64,000 bases of DNA from the NCBI GenBank assembly GCA_002794775.1, contig NBAY01000088.1, positions 62,001 through 126,000 on the forward strand, written 5' to 3'. Below the pieces are notes generated by a model. The model was not told the DNA's origin, made no database searches, and saw only the letters and a list, made by a program, of their open reading frames with translations. Below are positions 49,165 to 59,863 of this stretch, piece by piece (the first letter of the stretch is position 1; each line of letters begins with the position of its first letter). A program made the position numbers and the translations under genes. This DNA is from Porodaedalea pini (lineage: Eukaryota; Basidiomycota; Agaricomycetes; Hymenochaetales; Hymenochaetaceae).

Positions 49165-50096
49165 CGGCGCCCACAGCTCAGCACCAGCAATTCGTTCCAG
49201 TTATCTCTGCCGCGCTCCTTACGCGACTCCAAGCTCCTCCCACCGTCTGGAGACTCTGTATGTTGACGACCAAGTAGCAAAGGGACAGAATGGCCCCGAG
49301 GTGATGTACGGGTTTTGAATAGCCCGCAAGTAGCTCAGTTAAGACAGACGTCCGCGCGCGTGTGAGCAAGTTCTCGAGACGGATGGGGAAAACTGTCGTT
49401 CAGACGCCAGTTGTCCTTAGTATCCTTATCAAATTCTTCGTCAAAAAAATGGAGGAGAGATGCAAGAGGGGGAGGAATGAAAGAAAGACAGAAGGAATGA
49501 GCCCAAATCTCGACGGAAATCGAAAGGCATGCCGACACTAAGTTAATTTACCATGTGACCTTTCGTGACACGCGGCGCTTCTGGAAATTTGAAGACTTCC
49601 ACACCTGGAAGGAGAAGTAGATTTGAATTTAGGCGTTTTACCCGGTCTCGACTCTCCGCTTCCACCTGTAACTGCAGTCCTAAGGTCTTCAACACGTCTA
49701 GTCTCAGGCAATTCCTTCCACACCTTCCTCTGCCAACTGGAATACGGTGCATTCTTTATCTGAGTCCGACTCGGTAACATCACATATGCGCTGATGCGAT
49801 GTCAAATTCGTCAACATCGCAGCCGTGTCAGGATGTCTTACTCTCCATTCAGTGAACCATCTACTCGATTATCCAGACCTACAAGTCGAGCTGGCTCGTT
49901 ATTAACTGACGTCTTGCTTCACAGACGTCGCGTTTCAGAGATACTTTCGCGTCTTGTCTAGCTTGAAATAAGCACACGCTGCGTCATTCTCATAAAACGA
50001 GCTCCCATCTTTCTGTAAACTCTCCACTCCGTGAGCATCTCTCCATTCCCCGGTATGATCATCAATAACGACCCTCTGCTGATGTCACCAGGTGGC
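49165..50096. other. intergenic region
   Basis: No convincing gene. Likely holds the promoter of the reverse-strand genes to the left and the pre-insertion flank of the Harbinger element to the right. Confidence 0.45.
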
Positions 50097-50380
50097 TTAG
50101 GGTGTGTTCGGCTGCAATTTTTCGTGAGATACTCCCCGCCAAAAAAGAGATCACGATCGCGTGCGATCATGATTTCTGATGTTGTGATAGAGGGTGCGTT
50201 CGGCTGCCTCTATTGCAACCGCGTATCTCTTTCTGTGACCCCAACATGCGTGCTAAGGACAAAAAACAGGGCTGGCCCACTTTTGAGTTCCATCTACATA
50301 TATTTTGGTACGTCTTTTCTTACTACTGCAACTCTGTGAAGACTGACCTCCATTTTGCTCCTTCTGTGCACAACTCGCCT

Positions 50381-51585
50381 ATGCCTGCTGATGACAGATG
50401 CATCTGGAACACGGCCCAAGAGGCCACTCTCATCCAAGTACTCAAAAGAGCGAAGGATGATGGCCTGCAGGCTGAGAATGGGTGGAAACCACAGTCCTAC
50501 ACCAATGCTGTTGACGCATTGGCAGGCACTGAGAAGGACAGTGGTGGGCCACAGAAGGGAGTCGGTCCTGTGAAGGCACGTTATCAACGTGTAAGTATTC
50601 AGCCTATTGACGTATGATTTCTCTTTTCTCATTGTTTGCTCATTCCACTGGTAGCTCAAGGCTGAATACCGTGAGGTCAAGAAGTTGCGTGAGGCCTCAG
50701 GCTTTGGCTGGGACCCAGATCTTCAGGTTGTGACGGCTGCAGGAGATGTATGGGAACGGTATCTTCAGGTGAGCTGTTTGTTTTGCCTTTACTATTGTTC
50801 TGTTCGACTCAAACATAACAGGTGCATCCTAAGGCAAAACCATGGCGAAAAAAAGCCTTTCCACTATACGACGACATGGCAGACCTGGTAGACAGTGTCG
50901 TTGCTGATGGTAGAAGTGCATTCAGGCCTGGTCGCGCATCTGCAAGAGCAAGCATGAACGCAAGCACGAGCACGAGCACTAGTACAAACACTATGAACAT
51001 GGATGCTGATATAGCTATAGGGGAAGGGTTAGATGAGGAGAATGAGGGCGAGCTTGAATCAGTCAATCCCATGGTGCACGCAGCTAGTAAGGTATGTCCA
51101 CACCTGACACTATGAATATCACAGATCCTGTCACCGGAGCAACATACTTGCATCCAAGACATCATACAGGAATGTAAAGTATGCGGTCAATGCTGACTTG
51201 TTCTTTACAGGAGGATGCCATATTGTCGCAGAAATGCCTAGCCACACCTGATGAAGATGAAGCAAGCATTCCAAAGAAGAAAAGTTGTCAGTCAGGTGCT
51301 GCCGCTATTTTCGCCTTGAGTGAATCAATCGAGACTGTTGTCGGCGTGATGACTGCTACCTCTGAGGAAACAAGCTCCCAGATCCCACAGACATCGCCGC
51401 AGCGCAAGACAGCTGCTATTCGTACAATTGAACAAGACGAGGAGCTGTCGGATACGGAAATGGTTGAGGTCGCAGATATGATCAGGGAGAGGACAGATAT
51501 TGCAGATGCATATCTAGCCTTGACGAAGAAGACCACGCGTACTGCATTTTTGCAGAAGGCCCTCGATAAGCACAAGTACGCATAG
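50381..51585 (+). CDS. Harbinger Myb/SANT-like DNA-binding protein
   Basis: Partner protein that in PIF/Harbinger elements binds subterminal DNA and helps bring the transposase into the nucleus. Exons 50381-50590, 50655-50768, 50822-51091, 51125-51178 and 51211-51585 are all phase 0 and total 1023 nt, 340 residues. The N-terminal part has the Trp-spaced Myb/SANT-like pattern (CIWNTAQEATLIQVLK, NGWKPQSY, then SGFGWDPDLQVVTA, PWRKKAFPLYDDM). The rest is acidic and low-complexity. If the GTACGC near 51576 is used as a donor, the frame instead runs into the captured segment, so the original C-terminus may have been changed by the capture. Confidence 0.8.
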
Positions 51586-51681
51586 TTCTATTTTTCTAGT
51601 ATGCTCTCAATATAGGAAATGTCAGTCATCGTCTAAACCACCATACAACAATGAAGATCAAGCACGTGTGGACAATGAAGA

Positions 51682-51716
51682 CTATATACCAGAGCCAACG
51701 ACATCCTTGGTGTCAT
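51682..51716 (+). repeat. 35-bp direct repeat, left border of captured segment
   Basis: ACTATATACCAGAGCCAACG... resembles 52816-52850 with about six differences. Confidence 0.75.
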
Positions 51717-51769
51717 ACCCGAATTATCTAGAAAATAATGCAACGTCAAGATCAAGCGCTGTAGTCAAA

Positions 51770-52815
51770 TGCGACAAAGATCATACCACTTCCACGACAG
51801 CCAAACCCGGCTTCGTACAAGAATTGTGGCACCTGCGTCGTTTTCCCACTGCCTGTTGCACCACATAGGACGATAACGGAATTCAGACGTACGGCCTCGA
51901 CGATCAGCTGCTCTTCAGCGAGGATAAGGAGTTCAAGGTGCGCTGCCTGCACGTTACCGGAACGTTTCACGGTTACAAACTTCAGACTAGTCTTCTGCGA
52001 AGCTGGCAGTTTACCTGCTCTCACGGAATACAGCGGGTTAAGCTCTCGTGCGAGTGCAGTATCCGGAAGAGACAGATCTTCGCCCAGAGGCCCGCGCATC
52101 TCGTGAGGGCCATCAAGCGGTGTGCGAGGCTTTTTCGTCCCTGGGGATGGTGCCAATGGAAATGCGATAGTGCTAGCATTATCTCCTTCTGTGAGAGGCG
52201 GCGCAATGTACCCTTCGCCGTGCTGAGCTGAAGCACTGCCCAATCCTTGAAGCCCATACGCTTGCGTTTTGACGACGAAGATTGAGCCACTTTCTCTTCG
52301 CCTGAGCTTGACCCGCCTTTGCCGTCGGACTTATCGCTGTTTCCACCGCTAGATTCTGCATCTTCGCTGTCTTCTTCCTCCAAGTTACCTTCGTTCTCGG
52401 ACGAGTCAAGCGCTGAATCGGAGCTATCGAAAGAGCTGTCGCTCTCTATGTCCGGCTCTTCTGTACTAGTATGCGGATGCTTCCCCCAGCCTTTGAACGC
52501 GGTCTAATGTTGTGTATGAGTTGAGCATCATAAATTATAAATCATACGAGGTCACTGACTTGAGGACCTTTTACCAGGCGTTTCACCACCTTTGGCTCTT
52601 GCACAGTTCCATCTTCATTTCTGCGCAAGGCACTGCCGATTATGGAGTCGGAAGTCACCGGTAGCGGCTTTGCTGTGAGCGCAGTAGTATCTGACTCCTT
52701 GTCGAGGACAATGACAGGGGACGCTCGTGAACTGCCCGGCTCCGCTTTAGCAGCGATATCCTTTCGACGTCTTCCGTATCAGCGTCCTCACTCTCGTCTT
52801 CATTACTGAGCCCGT
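51770..52815 (-). pseudogene. captured 5' fragment of an Ecm16/DHX37-like DEAH-box RNA helicase gene
   Basis: Reverse-strand sequence matching the N-terminal part of a ribosome-biogenesis DEAH helicase. It shows an acidic Ser-rich region, VQEPKVVKRLVKG, an intron (about 52561-52507, so genomic DNA was captured), KRKRMGFKDWA, then VKRSGNVQAAHLELLILAEE and the Walker A GATGSGKTTQVPQFLYEAG, where homology stops. Everything after motif I is missing, so no helicase can be made. A one-base frameshift between GFKDWA...STAKG and GYIAPP confirms decay. It sits exactly between the 3' ends of the two transposon genes. Confidence 0.85.
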
Positions 52816-52850
52816 CTACATACCAGAGCCAACAACATACATGGTGTCCC
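52816..52850 (+). repeat. 35-bp direct repeat, right border of captured segment
   Basis: Partner of 51682-51716; ends 8 bp before the DDE gene stop. In + frame it continues as a short tail that probably was the original end of the Myb gene. Confidence 0.75.
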
Positions 52851-52858
52851 TATCTGCG

Positions 52859-54237
52859 TCAATTCTGTCTCCTCTGACGCTCTGCTACATAATCTAGCCA
52901 CATCTGCTTCGCTAATTCATCTCGTAAGTTCTCTGCCTGTGCCTTCTCCGCTTGACCTGATACTCCACCTCGCTCTCCATGTGCCATGTCAATCTCCTCT
53001 GCATCAAAGTCTTGTATCTCTGGTATGTCAGTTGGGTCGTAAATTCGGATAATATTATGAACAACGCATAGGGCCTGGATAAGACCAGCTTGTGTGGTGA
53101 TGGAGTAATCAGGAGCTGTTGCGAAGATCTTGAAGTGCTTCTTGAAGACACCGAATGTCCGCTCAACAACATTACGAGCTTGAGCATGACGCAAATTGAA
53201 TAACTCCTTCTCGTCTTGTGGCCTGTAAGCATTATTTTGGTAAGATGCATTGGAGTTTCTTCAGTACACTACATACTTCTGTCTCCCTGCTGCCCATTCT
53301 CGCAGATGATAGCGAACTCCACGATAAGGAACAAGAATCAATGGGCTAGCAGGAAAGCCTGCATCACCAAGGTAGAACTTTGAACGTGGGATTAAAAAAT
53401 CCTTGGTCCTGGCATCCTCGAGAATTGCACTATCAGCTGCACTGCCTTCCCAACCACTGAGAATGTAAATGAACCTCATGTCAAATGACACGGCGGCAAG
53501 TACATTTTGTGATACAGTTCCCTTCCGGTTACGATAACGAGGTCGGTCTTCAGCAGGTAGCTTTGCAAAGATATGCGTGCCGTCAAGAGCTCCAAGGCAA
53601 TCTTTGAAGTATGGGAACAACTTTCCACGACTGCATTGGATCTCAGGAGGGGTGGGATCAGATTCTCGGGGTAACTTGATATATGTATTGTAGATGTTGC
53701 TTGACATTAGGGCATTGAGGATGCGATGAAAGTATCTGGAAATCTATTCAATTTAATAAGTCAAATATACTTTAAATCAACTTACTTTGAAATAGTATCT
53801 GCACTTCGTTGGAATCGTTCCTGGACCCTCCGGTTTGACTCGCCTGATGTAGCAGTGTACAAAAAAATTGCCAACTGCTCATCTGTACGCATGTGCTTTG
53901 AATCACAAAGGCCCCCCTTCGCCTCCAAAATACCCAGCAACTTTTCAAACACATGCTTGTTCACACCCATTGCCCTTTTGAACCGACTAGGATGCCCTTC
54001 TCGAAGCTCAGCTACCCACTCTGGACCAGATAATTTTGAATTATTCAAGGGTTTTTTTGCAAACATGCCCGAAACTGAATGAACAGCCACAGCAGCAGAA
54101 AAGCAGGCAAAAAGGGCTGTCTTTCGCACCAATGCATGCCGCTTGGTCTGATTGTCAAGTTTTTTCTTAGCAGACGAAGTGCGGGTAACCGTCATGCTAG
54201 GGCAGCCGGGGCAGAAGGGCGAGCAGAAGGGTGGCAC
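52859..54237 (-). CDS. PIF/Harbinger DDE transposase
   Basis: Cut-and-paste transposase of the HARBI1-like DDE superfamily. Three exons, 54237-53786, 53735-53277 and 53222-52859, total 1275 nt, 424 residues, with no stop. The N-terminal helical region (KRAMGVNKHVFEKLLGILE, RTDEQLAIFLYTAT, RFQRSADTISKYF) is typical. The catalytic triad is present: D in GALDGTHIFAKL, D in FYLGDAGFP, E in ARNVVERTFGVFK. With matching TIRs and a Myb partner this copy could be autonomous. The annotated start at 54237 is the first ATG and adds a short Cys/Pro-rich leader; an ATG at 54195 is an alternative. Confidence 0.93.
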
Positions 54238-54414
54238 AATATGTGAAAGATAAATTTAATTTGTACTACAACGAAAAACTACTCTATCACAAAAACAGAT
54301 TCTGGGGTGTTCGGTGCAGCTGTATCTCTTGCTCTATCGCGATTTGTGACCTGTGCAAATCGCGATAGAGTGAGATCACGATCGCACGAGAAATTGCAGC
54401 CGAACACACCCTTA

Positions 54415-54899
54415 TTTTCTATACAACTGCTCCGCATCTGGTACAGGCGCCGTGCTCACGAGTCCATTCAACTTCATTTCGAATTCGCACAGTCTCTTCT
54501 GCCGGCGTCCACTTATTTTCTACTGTCTACCGGAGCCTCGGGCTTTGTACCTATATACTAACCCGGGTCCTCACAGGGTTTTTGAACTGCCGAGCCTCGA
54601 CTTCTCCGATAGATACCGCAGACTCCTGATTCAAATTAATATATGCGGATTGCGTTCTCATGCTTTCCAGACCGAGCCTCTGTTATACCACGTGCTTCAA
54701 GGTCCACTAGCATTAATATTAATATTTGTCAAGTTTTTCGACCTAATCCAACTCGAGGTATCCAATAAAGAGAGAACGTTAACGTGCGTAATTGTATAAA
54801 TAAAGCAATATTAATTCATTTGCTATTAAAAGCTAGACTTACTGACGTCACTTCCGCACAAAAGATATCGATAAAAATTCTGATTTAGGCATACCGGTA
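54415..54899. other. intergenic region
   Basis: No convincing gene or repeat recognised. Confidence 0.5.
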
Positions 54900-55549
54900 C
54901 AGTCCCGGACCGGTCCTTGCACCAGCACATTTTCATCTCCCTTTTTCACATTATTTACAAACCTTTATTCCAAACGAAAAATACCACATGAAAGTGACTT
55001 CTGTTGAGACTAAGTATGCCAATTTTTGATCAAAAATATTGAAGGAAAAAAATACCATGAAAGATTTATGTTTCAAGGCCAAAATGAGTTGTCACCGGTC
55101 CTTGCACCACATTATCCCCACGCTTGGTTCACTTTGTGATCTGAAATAAGATGAAGGAGTCACGTGACCTTCCAAAATGCAACTCAAAGGCCTGGGGAGC
55201 TTGTTGAATTTTTCTACAACTCAATTTCAAATAAAATTGCACAAAATTTTGCACAGGTGGTCTACTACTACACAGTAAGTTAGAGAAAATACTTGCTTAA
55301 CTTAAATATAGTTTTATGTGTGGAAAAGAAGGCAAACAGTTTTGAAACAAGTGCAGATCATCACTTTCCTAATTGACCATGGGCCATAACTTGATGAATT
55401 CTTAGTCTTTTTACAGTTTTTTCTTCTGACATATCTTATCCAATTAGAACCTAACTAAGTGTTATTCAGAGCTCAGGAGGTTGTTGAAGCTCTGTTACAG
55501 GCAGGGTGGTGCAAGGAGTGGGGGCGGTGCAAGGACCGGTCCGGGACTG
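54900..55549. mobile_element. 650-bp TA-flanked MITE, pogo/Fot1-like ends
   Basis: Perfect 24-bp TIRs beginning CAGTCCCGGACCGGTCCTTG, flanked by TA (54898-54899, 55550-55551). CTTGCACC-type motifs recur inside both ends (about 55095 and 55505), like transposase binding sites. No ORF, so non-autonomous. Confidence 0.85.
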
Positions 55550-55710
55550 TACATAATCTTTGACATTCAGTCCAGCCCGGTATTTGATCTGAGAAGAAGC
55601 ACGTAGATTGATCTGGGATCACTACAAATTGTACAATGACACTAGTTTCAACTTCTCCAACTCATGTTCAAATCTGCACTTTTCATCTGAGTAGTCCTCT
55701 CGATCTGTAT

Positions 55711-56087
55711 TCATGGCAGGAAAATCTGGGGTTTTCCATGAGAGAGGAGTATATCATGGAGTGTTTAGTGGGGCTCATATAATTTCAGCCAAAAAAGCTG
55801 TATATGAACAATGAAACTAATTATAGTCATAAGCAAGAGGATGGAGTGTGAAAAGATTTGGAACCTAAGTGCACATGACACAATAAGATCATGTGACTAC
55901 TATTTATGGAAATTAAAAATCACGTGTTATTAGGTTTCAAATCTTTTCACACTCCATCCTCTCGCTTATAACTATAATTAGTTTCATTGTCCATATACAG
56001 CTTTTTTGGCTGAAATTACATGAGCCCCACTAAACACTCTGTGATATACTCCTCCCTCACAGAAAACCCCAGATTTTCCTGCCGTGA
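55711..56087. mobile_element. 377-bp foldback element
   Basis: Arms 55711-55868 and about 55929-56087 are inverted copies with roughly 90 % identity, around a 60-bp loop. Outer ends TCATGGCAGG and CCTGCCGTGA. Not related to the 850-bp foldbacks by eye. No ORF. Confidence 0.8.
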
Positions 56088-56518
56088 TTTACTATACCAC
56101 TTCCAGTTCCATGGCACTATCGATGAATCTTTCAGTGGCCGAGCACTAATAGTCCGAAATGGGTGCTTATTCCGATAGTCAACGTGAGGAGGCAATGTGG
56201 CTGTACCCGAGTTTTGCAGAGGACCTACTCACAGTGCACTGTGGCACTGATGCAGCACTCCAAGTTGTCCAACAGACATTTCAGATGAGTACTTCCTTAT
56301 AAAATCTTGAGGCTATGACCCTTGATGAGGTGATGCAAGGAACACTGAACAATCCTTCTGAGGTGCACAGGCTCTCCTCAAATATCCACTTCTGTATGTC
56401 TTCTTACTGTACAAGTAGCCCTGCTCTGGGAAAAAAAGGTTCAAGGGGCTCTCTAGCACCGCCTACTGATCGAGCTTTCCTCATACAATCAACCATGAGG
56501 TTTATCTTCATAAAAAGC
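56088..56518. other. intergenic stretch left of solo copia LTR
   Basis: No convincing gene. Becomes contiguous with the promoter region of tandem gene copy A if the solo LTR is removed. Confidence 0.45.
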
Positions 56519-56733
56519 TGTTGAACTATAAATAACTGATGGATACTTGCCTGAGCAAATATCTGTCACTGGTCACATGACTGACTTCCAGAACTCCGAC
56601 TATATGCTCATATGACTATGCACCATATGCTCACTATACTCTTTATAGTAAACTATTCAATTGTACTGTATATAAGGATGGGCACTCTCGCCCCTAATCT
56701 ATAGCTTTGTCCCACTTTCCTGCTCGTCTAAGA
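56519..56733 (+). mobile_element. solo copia LTR
   Basis: 215 bp, same family and length as 26355-26569. Perfect AAAGC duplication at 56514-56518 and 56734-56738. Carries a TATATAAGG motif. Lies about 105 bp upstream of the ATG at 56840, in the same orientation as that gene. Confidence 0.93.
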
Positions 56734-56839
56734 AAAGCTGTCCTAGAGTGTCTCTTGCGGTCCATAAAGATAAGTTTCCCTGCATTGTGTCATGCATACC
56801 AGCTTCTCATTCTTCCTCTGAAGAAATACATCTCGAAAC

Positions 56840-59369
56840 ATGGACCTTCCTCATGCTGGCGACGCAAACGATGACTTGGAGTACCACCTAGAGAGATGTT
56901 TGCTAGTTGCGTCCATAAGCACAAATACAACTGAGGATGACCTCGATGGTCCTGGTCATATGCTCGGCAAACTCTACGACTTCGCTGGAAAACACTTAGA
57001 GAGAGGAATCATCAAATTACTACCCAAACTCCGTCATGTTGGACATCCATGCCCAGAAGTTCCAGATCACTCGGTGCATGCTGGTGAGGAAGACTCGGAC
57101 ATGGAATACAGATTTGAGCAGTGTTTGCTGGCCTCATCAATAAGCACGAGTGCGATCGTGGATGATCTTCCTGGTGCCAGCCACACAATTGTTCTCTTCT
57201 ACACCTTCGCCAGCAGATGCTTAGAACTCCAGCTTGGGCACCTTGCAGAGAAGCTGGGCAAAGGATCTCGTATGACTGCTTTTAGGATCCAACATTGTCA
57301 TTCGAAGATCATGCATCTTCCTTCTGGTAGCAAGAAGATCGTCAAAAAGGATATGAAGGTGAAGAAAGATTGCAAGAAGTTGCTCAAATATGTTCGGTAC
57401 GTTGTACCTGACTCATTCTCTATGAATCTTGAACAGGGGTTTTCAGGTCGAAAGTAACATCAACACAGATTCAAGCTCTGGATCAGATCCTTACTATCGT
57501 GGTAGAGGATTCATTCATCCACGACATACTTCTCGTCATGAACACAAAAGATGATATAGAACCGCTACAGAGACTGGATTCACCATGGGCTAGCTATTCT
57601 CCAAATTTACTAAACAGCTCTCGCAGAGCATTCTTCTCGCTGGACAACACAGAAGTAATTGGCCTCGTGCAGAAGATCGAAGCATATTTGGTTACTCCTC
57701 TTTCGGCTTGGCCCAAGTCACAAATCTCAAGCCTCAAATTCTATCTGAAGTCTGTAATCCATAGATGACCCCGGTCTCAAAACCTTGAACTGACTTTATC
57801 AACTGCAGTGATCCTGATCGTGTCTTCCTTGTCATGCGCTTTCTTAGGCGCTTTCTGGACAGGTCCTGCATTCTCGACAATGGTTGAGATCTCACTATAG
57901 TTCATGAGACAATAAGTTTCGATGAACTTTCCCAGTATTCATTTGAATGGTCAGACATTGACTATCTAGCTTCATGGCACTTGGACTTCCTAGTGAAGCA
58001 CGGGACATTCGCCTCAGGTTTTTTATCCAAAGATTTTGCTCCGTTAATCGAAATAGTCATTCGGTGAGATTTCTGAACAGACAGAGAACCGAGATCTTGC
58101 TACTGACTCATTCTCAGCTATGCAGCCAAACTATCTCAGACAATGAGCTCTGAATTCTTCGTTTGGTTCTCTGAAATGACAGGAGATATGCATACTCATT
58201 TCTCGTGGTGTCTCATTCGCGGGATCATGCTCGCGAATGGGCTTGAAGATTACTCCACCTTCCAAACAAATATAGGACTTCTTCAGAACTGGTATCCCCA
58301 TCCTGCTATACAGCCCATCCTTCATAGGATTGCCTGTCTGTCAGAACTCCTCCTGTTTGACATTTTCGCCCCAAGGTATAACCTTTTTGAACTATGGGGA
58401 TCCACGCGCACCGGAAGCACCAGAGTTGTGGACTATGGGGATCTATCACATTTTCTCGACAGGTATTTCATATTTTTACATCTATAGACTATCGAAATAC
58501 TAATGGCTTCAGCGAGGATAATCTAATTCATGGACGAGCTCTACATGCATTTAAGTATTTGCTCACTGCTGACATATACTGTCGCCGAGAGGCATTATAT
58601 GCATTGTCAAAGACACGATTCTCTCGGAAGATCAGTTATGCACATTTGGTCGACGAATCGAGAGAGCAGTGTTTGCCTCGCAGTGCCAGTAACTACAACC
58701 TCAAAGGTTCATCTGCAATGGAAGTCATCCGCCATTGTGACAATAATGGAAACTTGCTGCATATACATCACACACGCCGTGTAAGCCATAACTCTTTCAC
58801 AAACTCAGGCTTCTAAATGTATTTCCATGCAGTTCTCGGTCCAGCATTCCTCAATCTGCTGCGATGTGCTTGACGGTTCGAGACATGTCCTGACGTTTAG
58901 ATCTGAAGATGTTTCTGAGCTTTTCATACCTCACGGAAGGGCTTTCTCCATTGCAGGATATTATCCATTGCTTGCCGGGATCGATACTAACAGCGAGCAA
59001 GCATACATTGCGCTGCCAATGAGTGAGGGCCACTTTAGCCATAATTTCATTGCGATCACTGGAGGCATGATGCCCGAAGATCTGCGTATGTGGGATCGAT
59101 CTGCACTAGCCCCAGGAGAAAGGAAGGAGGTGATCCCCATGTATCTCATCGTATATGTGCTGCGCTATTCGCCAGTGACATACACGGTCTGTGATCGCTT
59201 TGTGCAACAAGCTCTGGATGATGAAGCTAGTTTCGATGTGACCGGGCCATATTCCTGGAAACCTTGGTATCAGAACTCAGATTCGGACTCGGAGATTATG
59301 ACTCCAACGGAGCTCATGGAATGGTACGAAGATGAAGACGAGGGTCACATTCAAGATCAGACGCCTTAG
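56840..59369 (+). pseudogene. tandem family copy A, unrecognised protein with an in-frame TGA
   Basis: Six exons: 56840-57396, 57447-57749, 57809-58063, 58118-58462, 58513-58780, 58833-59369. Splice positions match copy B; exon 3 is 255 nt in both. Exon 1 is longer than in copy B because its first unit is duplicated (LEYHLERCLLVASIST and MEYRFEQCLLASSIST, each followed by a Phe/Leu-rich helix). A conserved basic helix follows (HLAEKLGKGSRMTAFRIQ). Exon 3 has TGA at 57885-57887 after CILDNG, with the frame continuing normally as DLTIVHETISFDEL, so the copy may be dead, or an intron is missed. No known domain. The C-terminus (GYYPLLAGIDTNSEQAYIAL) has a faint DM9/DUF3421-like look that I do not trust. 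Confidence 0.6.
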
Positions 59370-59863
59370 GAGAGCTCCGGGTGTGTATTATTTAGAGGAA
59401 GGTGAGGGAGGGGGCTCTCGTTCTAGAGCAGCGCATTTACAATACAGTACGGACGCTGTAAACGGAAACTGGTAGTCCGTATCCATATATAAGGTACGGT
59501 GTAGAGCCCTATCTAAATAATCAAATTTGAATTTCTGTGTGAGACTTGAGGACAAGAACCAATACAAAGTGTGCTAACATTCCATATCTTCTGTGGGATC
59601 AAATGAATCAGTGCGTGCGTTCGTTATCTACACTGCCCTCTTCAAACTTCATTCATTTGGATTGCTTCTCACGCACGTCGTTAAATCAAATTTACCTGCA
59701 GGGTCGAGTTACTTAAATGTACGAGGCGTCACTATGGGCTCTACCACTGCCCCATTATTGAGCTTTCCCTACTGATCACAGATCCTTTCCGGCACAAAGC
59801 TCCTGACAGCCTCAGTTAACCCAACGGCCACTCCTTCTCATTCACCGAAAGCTCATCTCCATC
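59370..59863. other. spacer between tandem copies A and B
   Basis: About 490 bp; presumably terminator of A and promoter of B. No repeat or ORF of note. Confidence 0.5.

Larger units (their letters stand above)
50100..54411. mobile_element. PIF/Harbinger DNA transposon carrying a captured helicase fragment
   Basis: 4.3 kb bounded by inverted GGGTGTGTTCGGCTGCAATT repeats and a TTA target duplication (50097-50099, 54412-54414). It has two convergent genes, Myb/SANT-like (+) and DDE transposase (-), both intact as read. Extra degenerate copies of the terminal GGTG(C)GTTCGG(C)TGC motif occur just inside both ends (about 50192, 54304). Further subterminal palindromes are seen (CTCTATCGCGATTT pairing with AAATCGCGATAGAG, 54333-54370). 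Between the two genes lies about 1.1 kb of host helicase sequence. Confidence 0.93.

Noticed and set aside
50192..50240. Independent insertion beginning at the internal GGGTGCGTTCGGCTGC
   Set aside because: A similar inner copy exists near the right end, and no separate target duplication is visible; it is more likely a subterminal repeat of the Harbinger element.
58833..59369. DM9/DUF3421 lectin-like domain at the C-terminus of the tandem family
   Set aside because: Only a short AG-x-x-T-x-G/S-x-Q-A-Y resemblance; the second half of the domain is not evident. A profile search would decide.
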